Shown: one piece after another, positions 17,059 to 26,200 of the stretch | Layout of the letters: every line of letters starts with the position of its first letter | Position numbering within the stretch: the first letter of the stretch is position 1 | Source of the DNA: Austwickia chelonae | GTDB taxonomy: Bacteria > Actinomycetota > Actinomycetes > Actinomycetales > Dermatophilaceae | NCBI RefSeq assembly: GCF_003391095.1 | Contig: NZ_CP031447.1 | Coordinates: forward strand, 868,001-932,000 | DNA length: 64,000 nucleotides | Reading direction: 5' to 3' | Translations under genes and position numbers: made by a program | The notes under the pieces: generated by a model | Database searches by the model: none | What the model saw: the letters and a program-made list of their open reading frames with translations, nothing else | Told to the model about the DNA's origin: nothing

Positions 17059-18081
17059 ATGAAGATCCTGGTTACCGGTACCGATGGTTACATCGGATGC
17101 CTCCTGGCTCCGATGCTCGTCGAGGCCGGACACGATGTCGTCGCCGTCGACACGGGCTACTACAAGAACGGCTGGCTCTACAACGGGTTGGCCAGTGCCC
17201 CGCTGACCCTGAACAAGGACATGCGGAACCTGACCGAGGCCGACTTCGACGGCGTTGACGCCGTTGTCGCCCTGGCCGAGCTGTCCAATGACCCGGTCGG
17301 TGATCTGGTCGGTCCGATCACTTACGAGATCAACCACCTCGGCTCGGCTCATGTCGCCAGGACGGCCAAGGCCGCAGGCGTCGAACGCTTCGTCTACATG
17401 AGTTCCTGTTCCGTCTACGGCGTCGCCGAGGGCACCGTCGACGAAACCAGCGCAGTCAACCCGCAGACGGCCTATGGCAAGTGCAAATACCTCACCGAGC
17501 AGGACCTGTGGGCGCTGGCCGATGACAACTTCCACCCGGTGGCCCTGCGCAATGCCACCGCTTTCGGAGCCAGCCCGCGTCAGCGCTTCGACATCGTGCT
17601 CAACAACCTCTCCGGCCTGGCCTATACGACCGGCGTTATCGCCATGACCAGTGATGGCACACCTTGGCGGCCGATGGCGCATGCGCTCGACCTGTGCAAG
17701 GGCATCATGCTCATGCTCGAGGCCCCGGTAGAGAAGATTCACGGCCAGGCCTTCAACTCCGGCAGCAATGACAACAACTACACGGTTCGTGAGATCGCCG
17801 AGACCGTGGCCGCCGAGTTCACTGGATGTCAGCTGTCCTTCGGTGCTCCGGGGGCGGACAACCGTTCGTACAAGGTCAATTTCGACAAGATCGCCGATCT
17901 TGGTCTGGTCTGCGACTGGGACCTTGCCAAGGGTGCGCGGCAGCTCCACGAGGTCTTCGACGCGATCCAGCTGGACGAGGAGACCTTCACCGGCCGCGGG
18001 CACACGCGGCTCAAGCAGATCGAATGGCTCCTGAAGACGGGCCAGGTCGACGAGAAGCTGTTCTGGAATCGGGAGTGGTGA
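17059..18081 (+). CDS. NAD-dependent epimerase/dehydratase (extended SDR)
   Basis: A 340-residue nucleotide-sugar SDR with the Rossmann motif GTDGYIG (7-13), the SSCSVYG strand carrying the catalytic Ser, and Tyr139/Lys143 in YGKCK. A run of DP-V-GDL before it is seen in a subgroup found next to sugar nucleotidyltransferases. Whether it is a 4,6-dehydratase, epimerase or reductase acting on CDP-glucose cannot be decided. It is spaced 1 nt from rfbF and 2 nt from the next gene. Confidence 0.85.
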   Translation: MKILVTGTDGYIGCLLAPMLVEAGHDVVAVDTGYYKNGWLYNGLASAPLTLNKDMRNLTEADFDGVDAVVALAELSNDPVGDLVGPITYEINHLGSAHVARTAKAAGVERFVYMSSCSVYGVAEGTVDETSAVNPQTAYGKCKYLTEQDLWALADDNFHPVALRNATAFGASPRQRFDIVLNNLSGLAYTTGVIAMTSDGTPWRPMAHALDLCKGIMLMLEAPVEKIHGQAFNSGSNDNNYTVREIAETVAAEFTGCQLSFGAPGADNRSYKVNFDKIADLGLVCDWDLAKGARQLHEVFDAIQLDEETFTGRGHTRLKQIEWLLKTGQVDEKLFWNREW

Positions 18082-18083
18082 GC

Positions 18084-18626
18084 ATGGAGTTCACGAAGAC
18101 GGCCGTTGACGGCTGCTGGATCATCGACCTCAAGCCCTTCGAGGATGCTCGAGGTGGCTTCGCGCGGACGTTCTGCACCGAGGAGTTCGCCGAGCACGGC
18201 ATCCCCACCGACGTGGTCCAGGCCAACATGAGCTGGAACCACAAGGCCGGGACGATGCGCGGCATGCACCGACAGATCGCCCCAGCTGCTGAAGGCAAGC
18301 TCGTGCGCTGTATCCGCGGGACGATCGTGGACTGCTGCCTCGACCTGCGCGAGGACTCGCCGACCTTCGGCGAGCACGTCATGGTCGAACTCTCCGCGGA
18401 CAACCACCGTGCGCTGTGGATCCCGCCGTACTGCGGCCACGGGTACCTGACGCTCACCGATGACACCGAGGTGACCTACCAGGTCTCCGGGAAGTACAGC
18501 CCCGAACACGAGCGCGGCAACCGGCACGACGACCCGGCCTTCGGTCTGGAATGGCCCGCCGAGATCATGGTCATCTCCGACAAGGACCAGAGCTGGCCGG
18601 ACTGGGACGGGAAGAAGATCAAGTGA
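18084..18626 (+). CDS. dTDP-4-dehydrorhamnose 3,5-epimerase-like cupin
   Basis: A 180-residue RmlC-type cupin that would epimerise a 4-keto nucleotide sugar. Visible motifs: DARGGF (DxRGxF), MRGMHRQ with the catalytic His62, and the GHGYLTL...TYQVSGKY strand region with the candidate catalytic tyrosine. ATG 18084 follows GGGAG, 2 nt after the SDR stop. Since the operon begins with a CDP-glucose synthase, its substrate is probably a CDP-linked ketosugar rather than dTDP-rhamnose precursor; this is inference. Confidence 0.85.
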   Translation: MEFTKTAVDGCWIIDLKPFEDARGGFARTFCTEEFAEHGIPTDVVQANMSWNHKAGTMRGMHRQIAPAAEGKLVRCIRGTIVDCCLDLREDSPTFGEHVMVELSADNHRALWIPPYCGHGYLTLTDDTEVTYQVSGKYSPEHERGNRHDDPAFGLEWPAEIMVISDKDQSWPDWDGKKIK

Positions 18627-19927
18627 TCGTCGTCGACACGCTGCTGGCGCAGCGGGCAGCCGAGGGGCGCCCGGTCCGCGTCGGGATCGCCGGTCCCGGC
18701 TTCATGGCCAAGGGCCTGATGAACCACATCATCAACACCACACCCGGCATGGAGGTGGCCTGCGTCTACGCGCGGAACATCGACAAGGGTGTAGCTGCGC
18801 TTGCCAACGCCGGCCGGGAAGGCGAACTCGTCGCCGTCGCCGACGACATCGCCGGTATCGAGGCAGCGGTGGCTCGAGGTGGCACCGCGGTCACGGACAA
18901 CTACGAGGCGATGACCCAGGCCGCCAGCGTCGACGTCGTCATCGACTGCACCGGCTCGGTCGAATTCGGCTGTCATCTCGCGTTGGCCACCTTGGCCGGA
19001 GGTAAACACCTCGTCCTGATGAACGCGGAGGTCGACGCCACGGTCGGTCCGATCCTCAACGCCAAGTTCGAGGACGCCGGCCTGGTCTACACCGGATGCG
19101 ACGGCGACCAGCCGGGCGTACAGATGAACCTCATCCGCTTCGTCCGCGGGCTGGGGCTCACCCCGTTGGTGGCCGGAAACATCAAGGGGCTGCAGGACCC
19201 GTACCGCAACCCGACCACGCAGGAGGGATTCGCCAAGCAATGGGGCCAGGACCCGCACATGGTGACCTCCTTCGCCGATGGCACGAAGGTGTCGGTGGAG
19301 CAGGCCCTCGTCGCCAATGCGGCTGGCTTCTCGGTGCACCAGCGTGGTTGCCTGCAGCGTGACCACCGCGGCCACGTCGATGAGCTCACGCAGATGTACG
19401 ACGTGGACGAGCTCAAGGAACTCGGTGGAGCGGTCGACTATGTGGTCGGCAGCCAGCCCGGTCCCGGGGTGTACGTGCTCGCCACGCACGACGACCCGAA
19501 GCAGCAGCACTACCTGAACCTCTACAAACTCGGTCAGGGACCGCTGTACTCCTTCTACACGCCTTACCACTTGTGTCACTTCGAAGTGCCGGACACCGCC
19601 GCCCGCGCTGTCCTGCTCGGTGACGCGACGATCAAGCCGTTGCGTCAGGCCCCGCGCGTCGAGGTCGTCACCATCGCGAAGAAGGACCTTAAAGCGGGGG
19701 AGGCGCTCGACGCTCTCGGCGGCTACACCTACTACGGCGAGTGCGAGAAAGCCGAGGTCGCCGTAGCCGAACAGCTGCTGCCGGTCGGCCTGGCCGAAGG
19801 CTGTGTGCTGAAGCGCGATATCGCCAAGGACGAAGCCATCTCGTACGCCGACGTGGTGGTGCCCGAGGGGCGTCTCTGCGATGAACTGCGTGCCGAGCAG
19901 GAACAGGCCTTCGGAGGAGCACAGTGA
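18623..19927 (+). CDS. COG4091-type NAD(P)-dependent oxidoreductase with SAF domain
   Basis: A 434-residue protein with an N-terminal Rossmann domain (GIAGPGFMAKG near 21-31; DCTGSVEFG) resembling homoserine dehydrogenase/DapB, and a C-terminal SAF domain (about 330-420), the layout of COG4091 predicted homoserine dehydrogenases. The start GTG 18623 overlaps the preceding stop (GTGA), indicating translational coupling. A true homoserine role is unlikely in this setting; conversion of a sugar-derived aldehyde, ketone or acid is more plausible but unproven. Confidence 0.75.
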   Translation: MIVVDTLLAQRAAEGRPVRVGIAGPGFMAKGLMNHIINTTPGMEVACVYARNIDKGVAALANAGREGELVAVADDIAGIEAAVARGGTAVTDNYEAMTQAASVDVVIDCTGSVEFGCHLALATLAGGKHLVLMNAEVDATVGPILNAKFEDAGLVYTGCDGDQPGVQMNLIRFVRGLGLTPLVAGNIKGLQDPYRNPTTQEGFAKQWGQDPHMVTSFADGTKVSVEQALVANAAGFSVHQRGCLQRDHRGHVDELTQMYDVDELKELGGAVDYVVGSQPGPGVYVLATHDDPKQQHYLNLYKLGQGPLYSFYTPYHLCHFEVPDTAARAVLLGDATIKPLRQAPRVEVVTIAKKDLKAGEALDALGGYTYYGECEKAEVAVAEQLLPVGLAEGCVLKRDIAKDEAISYADVVVPEGRLCDELRAEQEQAFGGAQ

Positions 19928-21183
19928 CCCCACCGTTGAACTACCCGCCGGAGCCGAGCCTGAACGCTACCCGGGTCTACGACTACGTCGTGATCGGCGG
20001 TGGGATCGTCGGCCTGTCCACGGCGATGACCCTTCTTCAGGAACGCCCGCACGCTGATGTCCTGGTCCTGGAGAAAGAAGACGTGGTCGCTGGCCACCAG
20101 ACCGGGCACAACAGCGGCGTCATCCACGCGGGGATCTACTACACCCCGGGCAGTTTGAAGGCGAAGTTGTGTAAACAGGGTGCGCAGTGGACCCGTGACT
20201 TCTGCGACCACTACGGCATCCCGTACCGCAACACCGGCAAGCTCATCGTGGCCACCGACGACGAAGAACTCGCTCGGATGCACGCCCTGTACGAGCGGGC
20301 GCTCATCAACGAGCTCGACGTCGAGCTGGTAGACGCAGCTGAGCTACGTCGTCGTGAGCCGGAGATCACCGGGATCGGCGCCATCTTCCTCAAGAGCACC
20401 GGGATCGTGGACTACCGGGAGGTCTGCCGCCAGATGGCAGACGTCATCGGAGCCCAGGGCGGCCAGCTACGTCTGGGGGCCAAGGTGGTAGGGATCCACG
20501 AGTCCCTGTCCGAGGTCTCCTTGGACGTGCAGGTCGGTGAGGAAGAGGCTGAGCGTCTCTACTGCCGACAGCTGGTCGTCTGCGGTGGAATCCAGGCCGA
20601 TCGTCTCGCAAAGATGGCCGGGATCGATGTCGATTTCCAGATGATGCCCTTCCGGGGTGAGTACTACCGGTTGGACCCCAAGCACAATGACATCGTCGAC
20701 ACCCTCATCTATCCGGTGCCCGATCCTGACCTGCCGTTCCTGGGTGTGCATCTGACGCTGATGATGGACGGCGGGGTCACCGTCGGGCCGAATGCGGTCA
20801 TGGGTTTCAGCAGGGAGGGCTACGAGAAGTACTCGATGAACCCGCGGGACATGGCGTCCTTCATGCGTTTCCCCGGGTTCTGGAAGGTCGCGAAAACCCA
20901 GCTGAAGACCGGGCTGGTGGAGCAGTGGAATTCGATGTACAAGCCGGGCTACCTGGAGCTGGTTCGTAAGTACTGCCCGAGCTTGACGACGGAGGACCTC
21001 ACTCCGGAGCCCTGCGGGATTCGCGCGCAGGCTGTGCGCAAGGACGGGTCGATGATCGAGGACTTCCTCTTCTACGACACGCCGCGCATGGTCCATGTGT
21101 GCAATGCGCCTTCTCCTGCAGCGACGTCGGCGATGCCGATTGCTGCCCTGATCACCGAGAAGGTTCTGGCGCACGACGTCTGA
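19924..21183 (+). CDS. LhgO-like FAD-dependent oxidoreductase
   Basis: A 419-residue DAO-superfamily flavoenzyme. GGGIVG (25-30) binds the FAD ADP moiety, followed by GHQTGHNSGVIHAGIYY, a signature of L-2-hydroxyglutarate dehydrogenase/oxidase, and a C-terminal FAD-contact segment ending CNAPSPAATSAMPI. GTG 19924 overlaps the previous stop (GTGA). In this operon it may oxidise a hydroxy-acid or sugar-acid intermediate rather than 2-hydroxyglutarate. A 13-bp hairpin follows 43 nt after the stop. Confidence 0.8.
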   Translation: MTPPLNYPPEPSLNATRVYDYVVIGGGIVGLSTAMTLLQERPHADVLVLEKEDVVAGHQTGHNSGVIHAGIYYTPGSLKAKLCKQGAQWTRDFCDHYGIPYRNTGKLIVATDDEELARMHALYERALINELDVELVDAAELRRREPEITGIGAIFLKSTGIVDYREVCRQMADVIGAQGGQLRLGAKVVGIHESLSEVSLDVQVGEEEAERLYCRQLVVCGGIQADRLAKMAGIDVDFQMMPFRGEYYRLDPKHNDIVDTLIYPVPDPDLPFLGVHLTLMMDGGVTVGPNAVMGFSREGYEKYSMNPRDMASFMRFPGFWKVAKTQLKTGLVEQWNSMYKPGYLELVRKYCPSLTTEDLTPEPCGIRAQAVRKDGSMIEDFLFYDTPRMVHVCNAPSPAATSAMPIAALITEKVLAHDV

Positions 21184-21226
21184 ACAGTGCGCAGAAGTCG
21201 CTGATCCGACCTCATGTGTGTGCTCC

Positions 21227-21265
21227 GGGGCGGTTGTCCTTCCTTCCAGGATGGACAACCGCCCC
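21227..21265 (+). terminator. terminator of the nucleotide-sugar operon
   Basis: Perfect 13-bp inverted repeat (21227-21239 with 21253-21265, 13-nt loop) followed by the AT-rich AGATTATT. Confidence 0.7.
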
Positions 21266-21311
21266 AGATTATTCCGGGCATTTACGACATTCCTTCGCGG
21301 TGACTTCGATC

Positions 21312-21317
21312 TATTCT
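21312..21317 (+). promoter_or_regulatory. -10 box of a leaderless transcript (permease)
   Basis: TATTCT lies 6 nt before ATG 21324; no Shine-Dalgarno sequence is present. Confidence 0.45.
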
Positions 21318-21323
21318 GGACCG

Positions 21324-22355
21324 ATGGCGACCACACCTGACACGCCTGCGCGAGAAGGAAACTCGCTGCGGCCAAGCCCTCCGGCCGCCTCGCGGACCGC
21401 TGGGCTGGGGACGGTACTGACCGTCTTCGCACTGATCACCGTGCTCACCGTCGGCATCCTCGGGCGTGACCTGTGGGGCCAATGGCTGAACGGAAATCCT
21501 GCTGCGGCCACCTGGGTCGCAGTCTTCATCGCGATCGCCCTGCAAGCCTTCCCCTTCCTGGTGCTGGGCGTTGCGCTCTCGGCCGTGATCGCGGTCTACA
21601 TCCCCGCTGACACCCTGCGCAGCTACCTGCCGGAAAATGCTGCTGCAGCGGTCCCGGTAGCCGGCATCTCCGGCGCTCTCCTGCCCGGATGCGAATGTGC
21701 TTCCGTGCCCATCGCCGGCTCCCTGGTGGCTCGCGGTGTCGCGCCGGCTGCCGCATTGACCTTCCTGCTCGCTGCGCCGGCCATCAACCCGGTCGTCCTC
21801 GTGTCGACCTCAGTGGCCTTCGGTGGCGACTGGCGGATCGTGCTGGCCCGCTACCTGGCTTCGCTGATCACCTCCGTGGTGATGGGCTGGTGGTGGCTCC
21901 GGATGGGACGGGACGACTTGATCCGGCTGCCTCAGCGAGGGCGGAGCGGAGGCAGCAAGTTCAACCGCTTCACCACCGCTATCACCCACGACCTGCTGCA
22001 CGCCGGGGGCTTCCTCGTCGTCGGCGCGGCCATCGCCGCCGTCGTCGCCGTCTTCGTCCCTCGCAGCATCCTGGAGGCGTTGAGCAGCAACCTGGCCCTG
22101 GCCGTGATCACCCTCGCGCTCTTCGCCGTCATCGTCGCGGTCTGCTCCGAGGCGGACGCCTTCGTGGCGGCGAGCCTGACAGCTTTCCCCCTGACCGCAC
22201 GACTCGTCTTCATGGTCGTCGGGCCGGCGCTCGACGTGAAGCTGTTCGCCATGCAGGTCGGCACCTTCGGACGCGCCTTCGCCATCCGTTTCGCACCGAT
22301 GACCCTGCTGGTCGCGGTCACCAGTGCCGTCGTGATCGGGCAGGTGCTCTTGTGA
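21324..22355 (+). CDS. DUF318/ArsP-like permease
   Basis: A 343-residue membrane protein with about eight hydrophobic helices and the family motif GCECASVP (Cys at 123 and 125) plus CSEADAF in the second half. Such permeases are usually paired with a TIGR03943/DUF1980 protein, encoded here 43 nt downstream, as in the B. subtilis YcgR-YcgQ pair. The transported substrate is unknown; cysteine motifs suggest a metal, metalloid or thiol ligand. ATG 21324 is preferred because of the leaderless-type promoter. Confidence 0.85.
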   Translation: MATTPDTPAREGNSLRPSPPAASRTAGLGTVLTVFALITVLTVGILGRDLWGQWLNGNPAAATWVAVFIAIALQAFPFLVLGVALSAVIAVYIPADTLRSYLPENAAAAVPVAGISGALLPGCECASVPIAGSLVARGVAPAAALTFLLAAPAINPVVLVSTSVAFGGDWRIVLARYLASLITSVVMGWWWLRMGRDDLIRLPQRGRSGGSKFNRFTTAITHDLLHAGGFLVVGAAIAAVVAVFVPRSILEALSSNLALAVITLALFAVIVAVCSEADAFVAASLTAFPLTARLVFMVVGPALDVKLFAMQVGTFGRAFAIRFAPMTLLVAVTSAVVIGQVLL

Positions 22356-22398
22356 ACCGCCGTGATACTCGGTCCCTGGAGAACAGGAGCGACCCGCG

Positions 22399-23196
22399 AT
22401 GAACAGACTTCTGGCTGCGCTGGCGACCCTGACCTGCTCGGTCGTCGCGATCCGTGCCGTCTGGCTGGGCGATCACCTGGCCTATGTCAAGGAAGGGCTG
22501 ACCATTCCGCTACTGGTCGCCGCGGTGGTGGTCTTCTGCGTGGGAGCCTTCGAATGGTGGCAGGCCGTGCGTCATCTCCGCATCGGACGACGCCACGACG
22601 ATCATGCCCACTCCCACGACGAGGACGAGGCTTGTGCCGCTGGTGGACACCGGCACAAGGCAGGACAGATCGCACCCCGGATCGGCTGGGCGATGCTGGT
22701 GCCCTTCGCCGTTCTAGCGGCGGTCCCGCCCACGCCGGTAGGCGCCTACACCGCCCAACGTATCCAGGCGAACCGGGACGCCTCTGTCACGCTGACCCCC
22801 GCGAAGGAATTCGATCCCTTGGACCCCCAATCCGAGGTGCTCGAGATGTCGGTCCGTGAATTCTGGGAACGTGCCAGCTTCGACAACAGCCGGAGCCTTG
22901 CCGGTCGTCAAGTGCGGATGACCGTCTTCGCCTCCCCGGAAGACAGCGTCGAAGGAGGATGGGTGCTCGCCCGGATGGCAGTTCTGTGTTGTGCCGCCGA
23001 CGCCTTCCCTGTCAAGGTTCTCCCGCTGGGGGTAGGGCAACGCCCTGCTGACGGTCAGTGGGTCGTGGTCGAGGGCATGTGGGAGCCAGACCCCTCAGCG
23101 CCGCACCCCGATGCACCCACCGCAGGGGAGGCGGTTCCTCGTCTACAGGTCTCTTCGATCACGCCCACCACCCAGCCGACGAAACCCTACGTCTGA
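22399..23196 (+). CDS. TIGR03943/DUF1980 family permease partner
   Basis: A 265-residue protein with two N-terminal helices (about 4-22 and 35-55), a cytoplasmic or loop segment rich in His, Asp and Glu (residues 66-86, HDDHAHSHDEDE), a third helix (about 92-112) and an extracytoplasmic OB-like domain with VLCCAADA. This matches the partner of the preceding permease. The His-rich segment could bind zinc or another transition metal. Convergent with the GlgB end of the next operon. Confidence 0.85.
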   Translation: MNRLLAALATLTCSVVAIRAVWLGDHLAYVKEGLTIPLLVAAVVVFCVGAFEWWQAVRHLRIGRRHDDHAHSHDEDEACAAGGHRHKAGQIAPRIGWAMLVPFAVLAAVPPTPVGAYTAQRIQANRDASVTLTPAKEFDPLDPQSEVLEMSVREFWERASFDNSRSLAGRQVRMTVFASPEDSVEGGWVLARMAVLCCAADAFPVKVLPLGVGQRPADGQWVVVEGMWEPDPSAPHPDAPTAGEAVPRLQVSSITPTTQPTKPYV

Positions 23197-23221
23197 CCCG
23201 GACCTCACGCTGGCCGTACGA

Positions 23222-23258
23222 GGGTCGGGTTGGGCCTCCAGTCCAGGAGGCCCGACCC
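23222..23258. terminator. bidirectional terminator between convergent operons
   Basis: GC-rich inverted repeat of 13 paired bases with a 5-nt bulge (23222 to 23258) in the 78-bp gap between the DUF1980 gene and the mak-glgB gene. Confidence 0.6.
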
Positions 23259-23274
23259 TTCACCGCCTACGGTG

Positions 23275-26200
23275 TCAGCGATTACCGTCGCCGGGAGGGA
23301 TCTCGCCGCCATGCACCGGCGGAAGCGAGCCCAGTCCGGAATCCACGGCCACGTCGGCCTGCACCGGTGAATTCGACAGCTCCGGGCGAGGGGTGCCCAA
23401 GGTCGGCCGTTCTTCGGCAGCAGGATGGACCGCTTCGGGGATGACGACCTCCGAGGGCAGGCCGGCCGGCTCGAACCACACTGCCGACAGCTTCTGCATG
23501 GACACCGTCGCGGAATAGGGCTGGCCGTGCCAAGGGATCTCCTCGGCCTCGATCTGCCCCATGTTGCCGATGCCTGCTCCGCCGTACTCGCCGGCGTCGG
23601 TGTTCAGGATCTCCCGCCACATGCCGCCGTGCGGTAGCCCGATCCGGTAACTGTGATGTTCGACGCCGGAGAAGTTCGCCACACACGCCACCACTGGCCG
23701 CTCGCCGGCGGCGTTCTGGGCGCCGAAGCGGAGGAAACTGTAAGCGTTGCCATAACTGTCATTGGCATCGATCCAGGCGAATCCCTCAGGTGAAGAATCC
23801 AACTGCCACAAAGCCGGGTGATCGACGTACAACCGGTTCAGGTCTCGTACCAGGCGACGGGTCTGCTCGTGAGGTTCTTGATCCAACAGCCACCAGTCGA
23901 GGCTCCGGCCGTCCGCCCACTCCGCGATCTGCGCGAACTCACTGCCCATGAACAACAACTGTTTGCCGGGGAAACTCCACTGCCAGGCGTAGTATGCCCG
24001 CAGATTGCTCAACTGCTCCCACGGACTGCCAGGCATTTTGCCCAACATGGACCCTTTGCCGTGCACGACCTCGTCGTGGCTGATCGGCAAGGCGAAGTTC
24101 TCGTTGTAGGCGTACACCATCGCGAAAGTCATCTCATGGTGGTGGTACTGCCGGTAGATCGGCGCCAGCTGGGCATACCCGAGGGTGTCGTGCATCCAGC
24201 CCATGTTCCACTTCAGCCCGAAACCGAGCCCGCCCATGTAGGTCGGTGAGGTCACCCCACTCCAGCTGGTCGACTCCTCGGCGATGGTCACCGCTCCGGG
24301 ACAACGCCGGTACACCGTCGCATTGGTCTCCTGGAGCAGCTGTACCGCTTCCAGGTTCTCCCGCCCACCGAACTGGTTGGGCAACCACTCGCCCTCATCG
24401 CGGGAGTAGTCCAGGTACAGCATCGACGCGACCGCATCGACTCGAAGACCGTCGGCGTGGAACTCCTCCAGCCAGTACACCGCGTTCGCCACCAGGAAGT
24501 TACGCACCTGCGGACGGCCGAAGTCGAAGATGTAGGTACCCCACTCGGTGTGCTCACCGCGCCGGGGATCCGGGTGCTCGTACAACGCCTGGCCGTCGAA
24601 CCGACCCAGCGCGAAACCGTCCTTCGGGAAATGCGCCGGAACCCAGTCGAGGATGACCCCGATACCGGCCTGGTGCAGCCGGTCCACCAGATAACGGAAC
24701 TCATCGGGGTCACCGAAGCGACTCGACGGTGCGTAATAGCCGCTGACCTGGTAACCCCAGCTCGGACCGTAGGGGTGCTCCATCACCGGCATCAGCTCCA
24801 CATGGGTGAAGCCCATCTCGCTGACGTACTCGACCAGCTCTTCGGCCAACCGGGTGTACGACAACCCCTGACGCCAACTGCCCAGGTGGACTTCGTACAC
24901 GCTCATCGGCTGCAGGTGGGCCTCCCCCGCCTCAGCTCGGCGCTGCATCCATTCGGCGTCATTCCACTCGTAACGGGAGGCGGTGACCACCGATGCTGTC
25001 GCGGGCGGGCATTCGGTGGCCCGGGCCAGGGGATCGGCCTTGGTCCGTCGGTAACCGTCCGCCCCGAGGATCTCGTACTTGTAGACGGTGCCCTCTCCGA
25101 CGCCGGGAACGAAGAGCTCCCACACGCCGGTGCTGCCCAGCGCACGCATCGGATGGGCGGTGCCATCCCAGGTGTTGAAGTCGCCGACCACACGGATCGC
25201 GCGGGCATTGGGGGCCCACACGGCGAAGGAGGTACCGGTGACCTCGCCCATGGGGCCGGAATACGTGCGTATCTGGGAGCCCAGGACCTTCCACAGCTCC
25301 TCGTGGCGTCCTTCGCCGATGAGGTGCAGATCGAGCTCACCCACCGTCGGCAGGAAACGGTAGGGGTCGTCCTGGCGGTGTCCGAAGCCGTCGCCGTAGT
25401 CCACGATCAGCCGGTAGTCATCGGTCTGCGGGATATCCAGCTGGACCTGCCAGATGCCACCGGTCTGGTGCGCCATCGGCCGACGTGAACCGTCCGGGAG
25501 CTCGATGTCCACCGAGGAGGCTCCCGGGCGCAGCGCCCTGACCGTGACTCCGCCGTTCCACGGGTGGGCGCCGAGGACGCCGTGCGGGTTGCCATGCCCG
25601 CCGTTGACCAGCAAGGTCAGCTCGTCCTCGTCCACCGGGGCGGTGGCCGGTGCCGGGGCCAGCGGAGCAGCTTCTTCTTCCGCCATCGGGGCCATCACCT
25701 CGGCAGGTTCCGCCGAGACCTCAGGCTCTTCCACGTCGGTCTCGGGCGATGTCATCCGGACGGTCTCGTCCGATGCCTGGTCTTCAGCGGCGGGGAAGGG
25801 CTCTGCGTCCTCCTCGGGGTCCGGCGGAGGCAGAGCGTCTCCTGGAACTACCGGGTCGACGACGACGTCCTCCGGACCGGCAGTGCTCTCCGTGGACGGG
25901 AGATCGTCCGGGACATCGGCCGGGGCCGATTCCTCGGCGAATGGTGACAGGGGCTCAGGGCTCGGTGGCTCTCCGGCGGGCGAGCGGTGGAGAAGAACGC
26001 CGAAAGGAGAGGGGAAAAAAGCTTTCTCGTGGCTCTCTTCGACGTTGTTCTCTTCGACGTCAGGGGAAGCCTCGGGTTCAACCGGTGCAACGGGCTCAAC
26101 TGACGCAGCTGGTGGCACCATCCCCTCGGGGGCCTCCGGCCCGACCGGCTCGCTCACCGTCGCAGCAGGCTGGCGCAGCTGTTCGAACAAGGCTGCCGTG

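Noticed and set aside
21183-21323. Zur-type box upstream of the permease pair
   Set aside because: The partner protein has a His-rich loop, but no TGAAAATGATTNTCA-like palindrome is present; the strong dyad there is the upstream operon's terminator.
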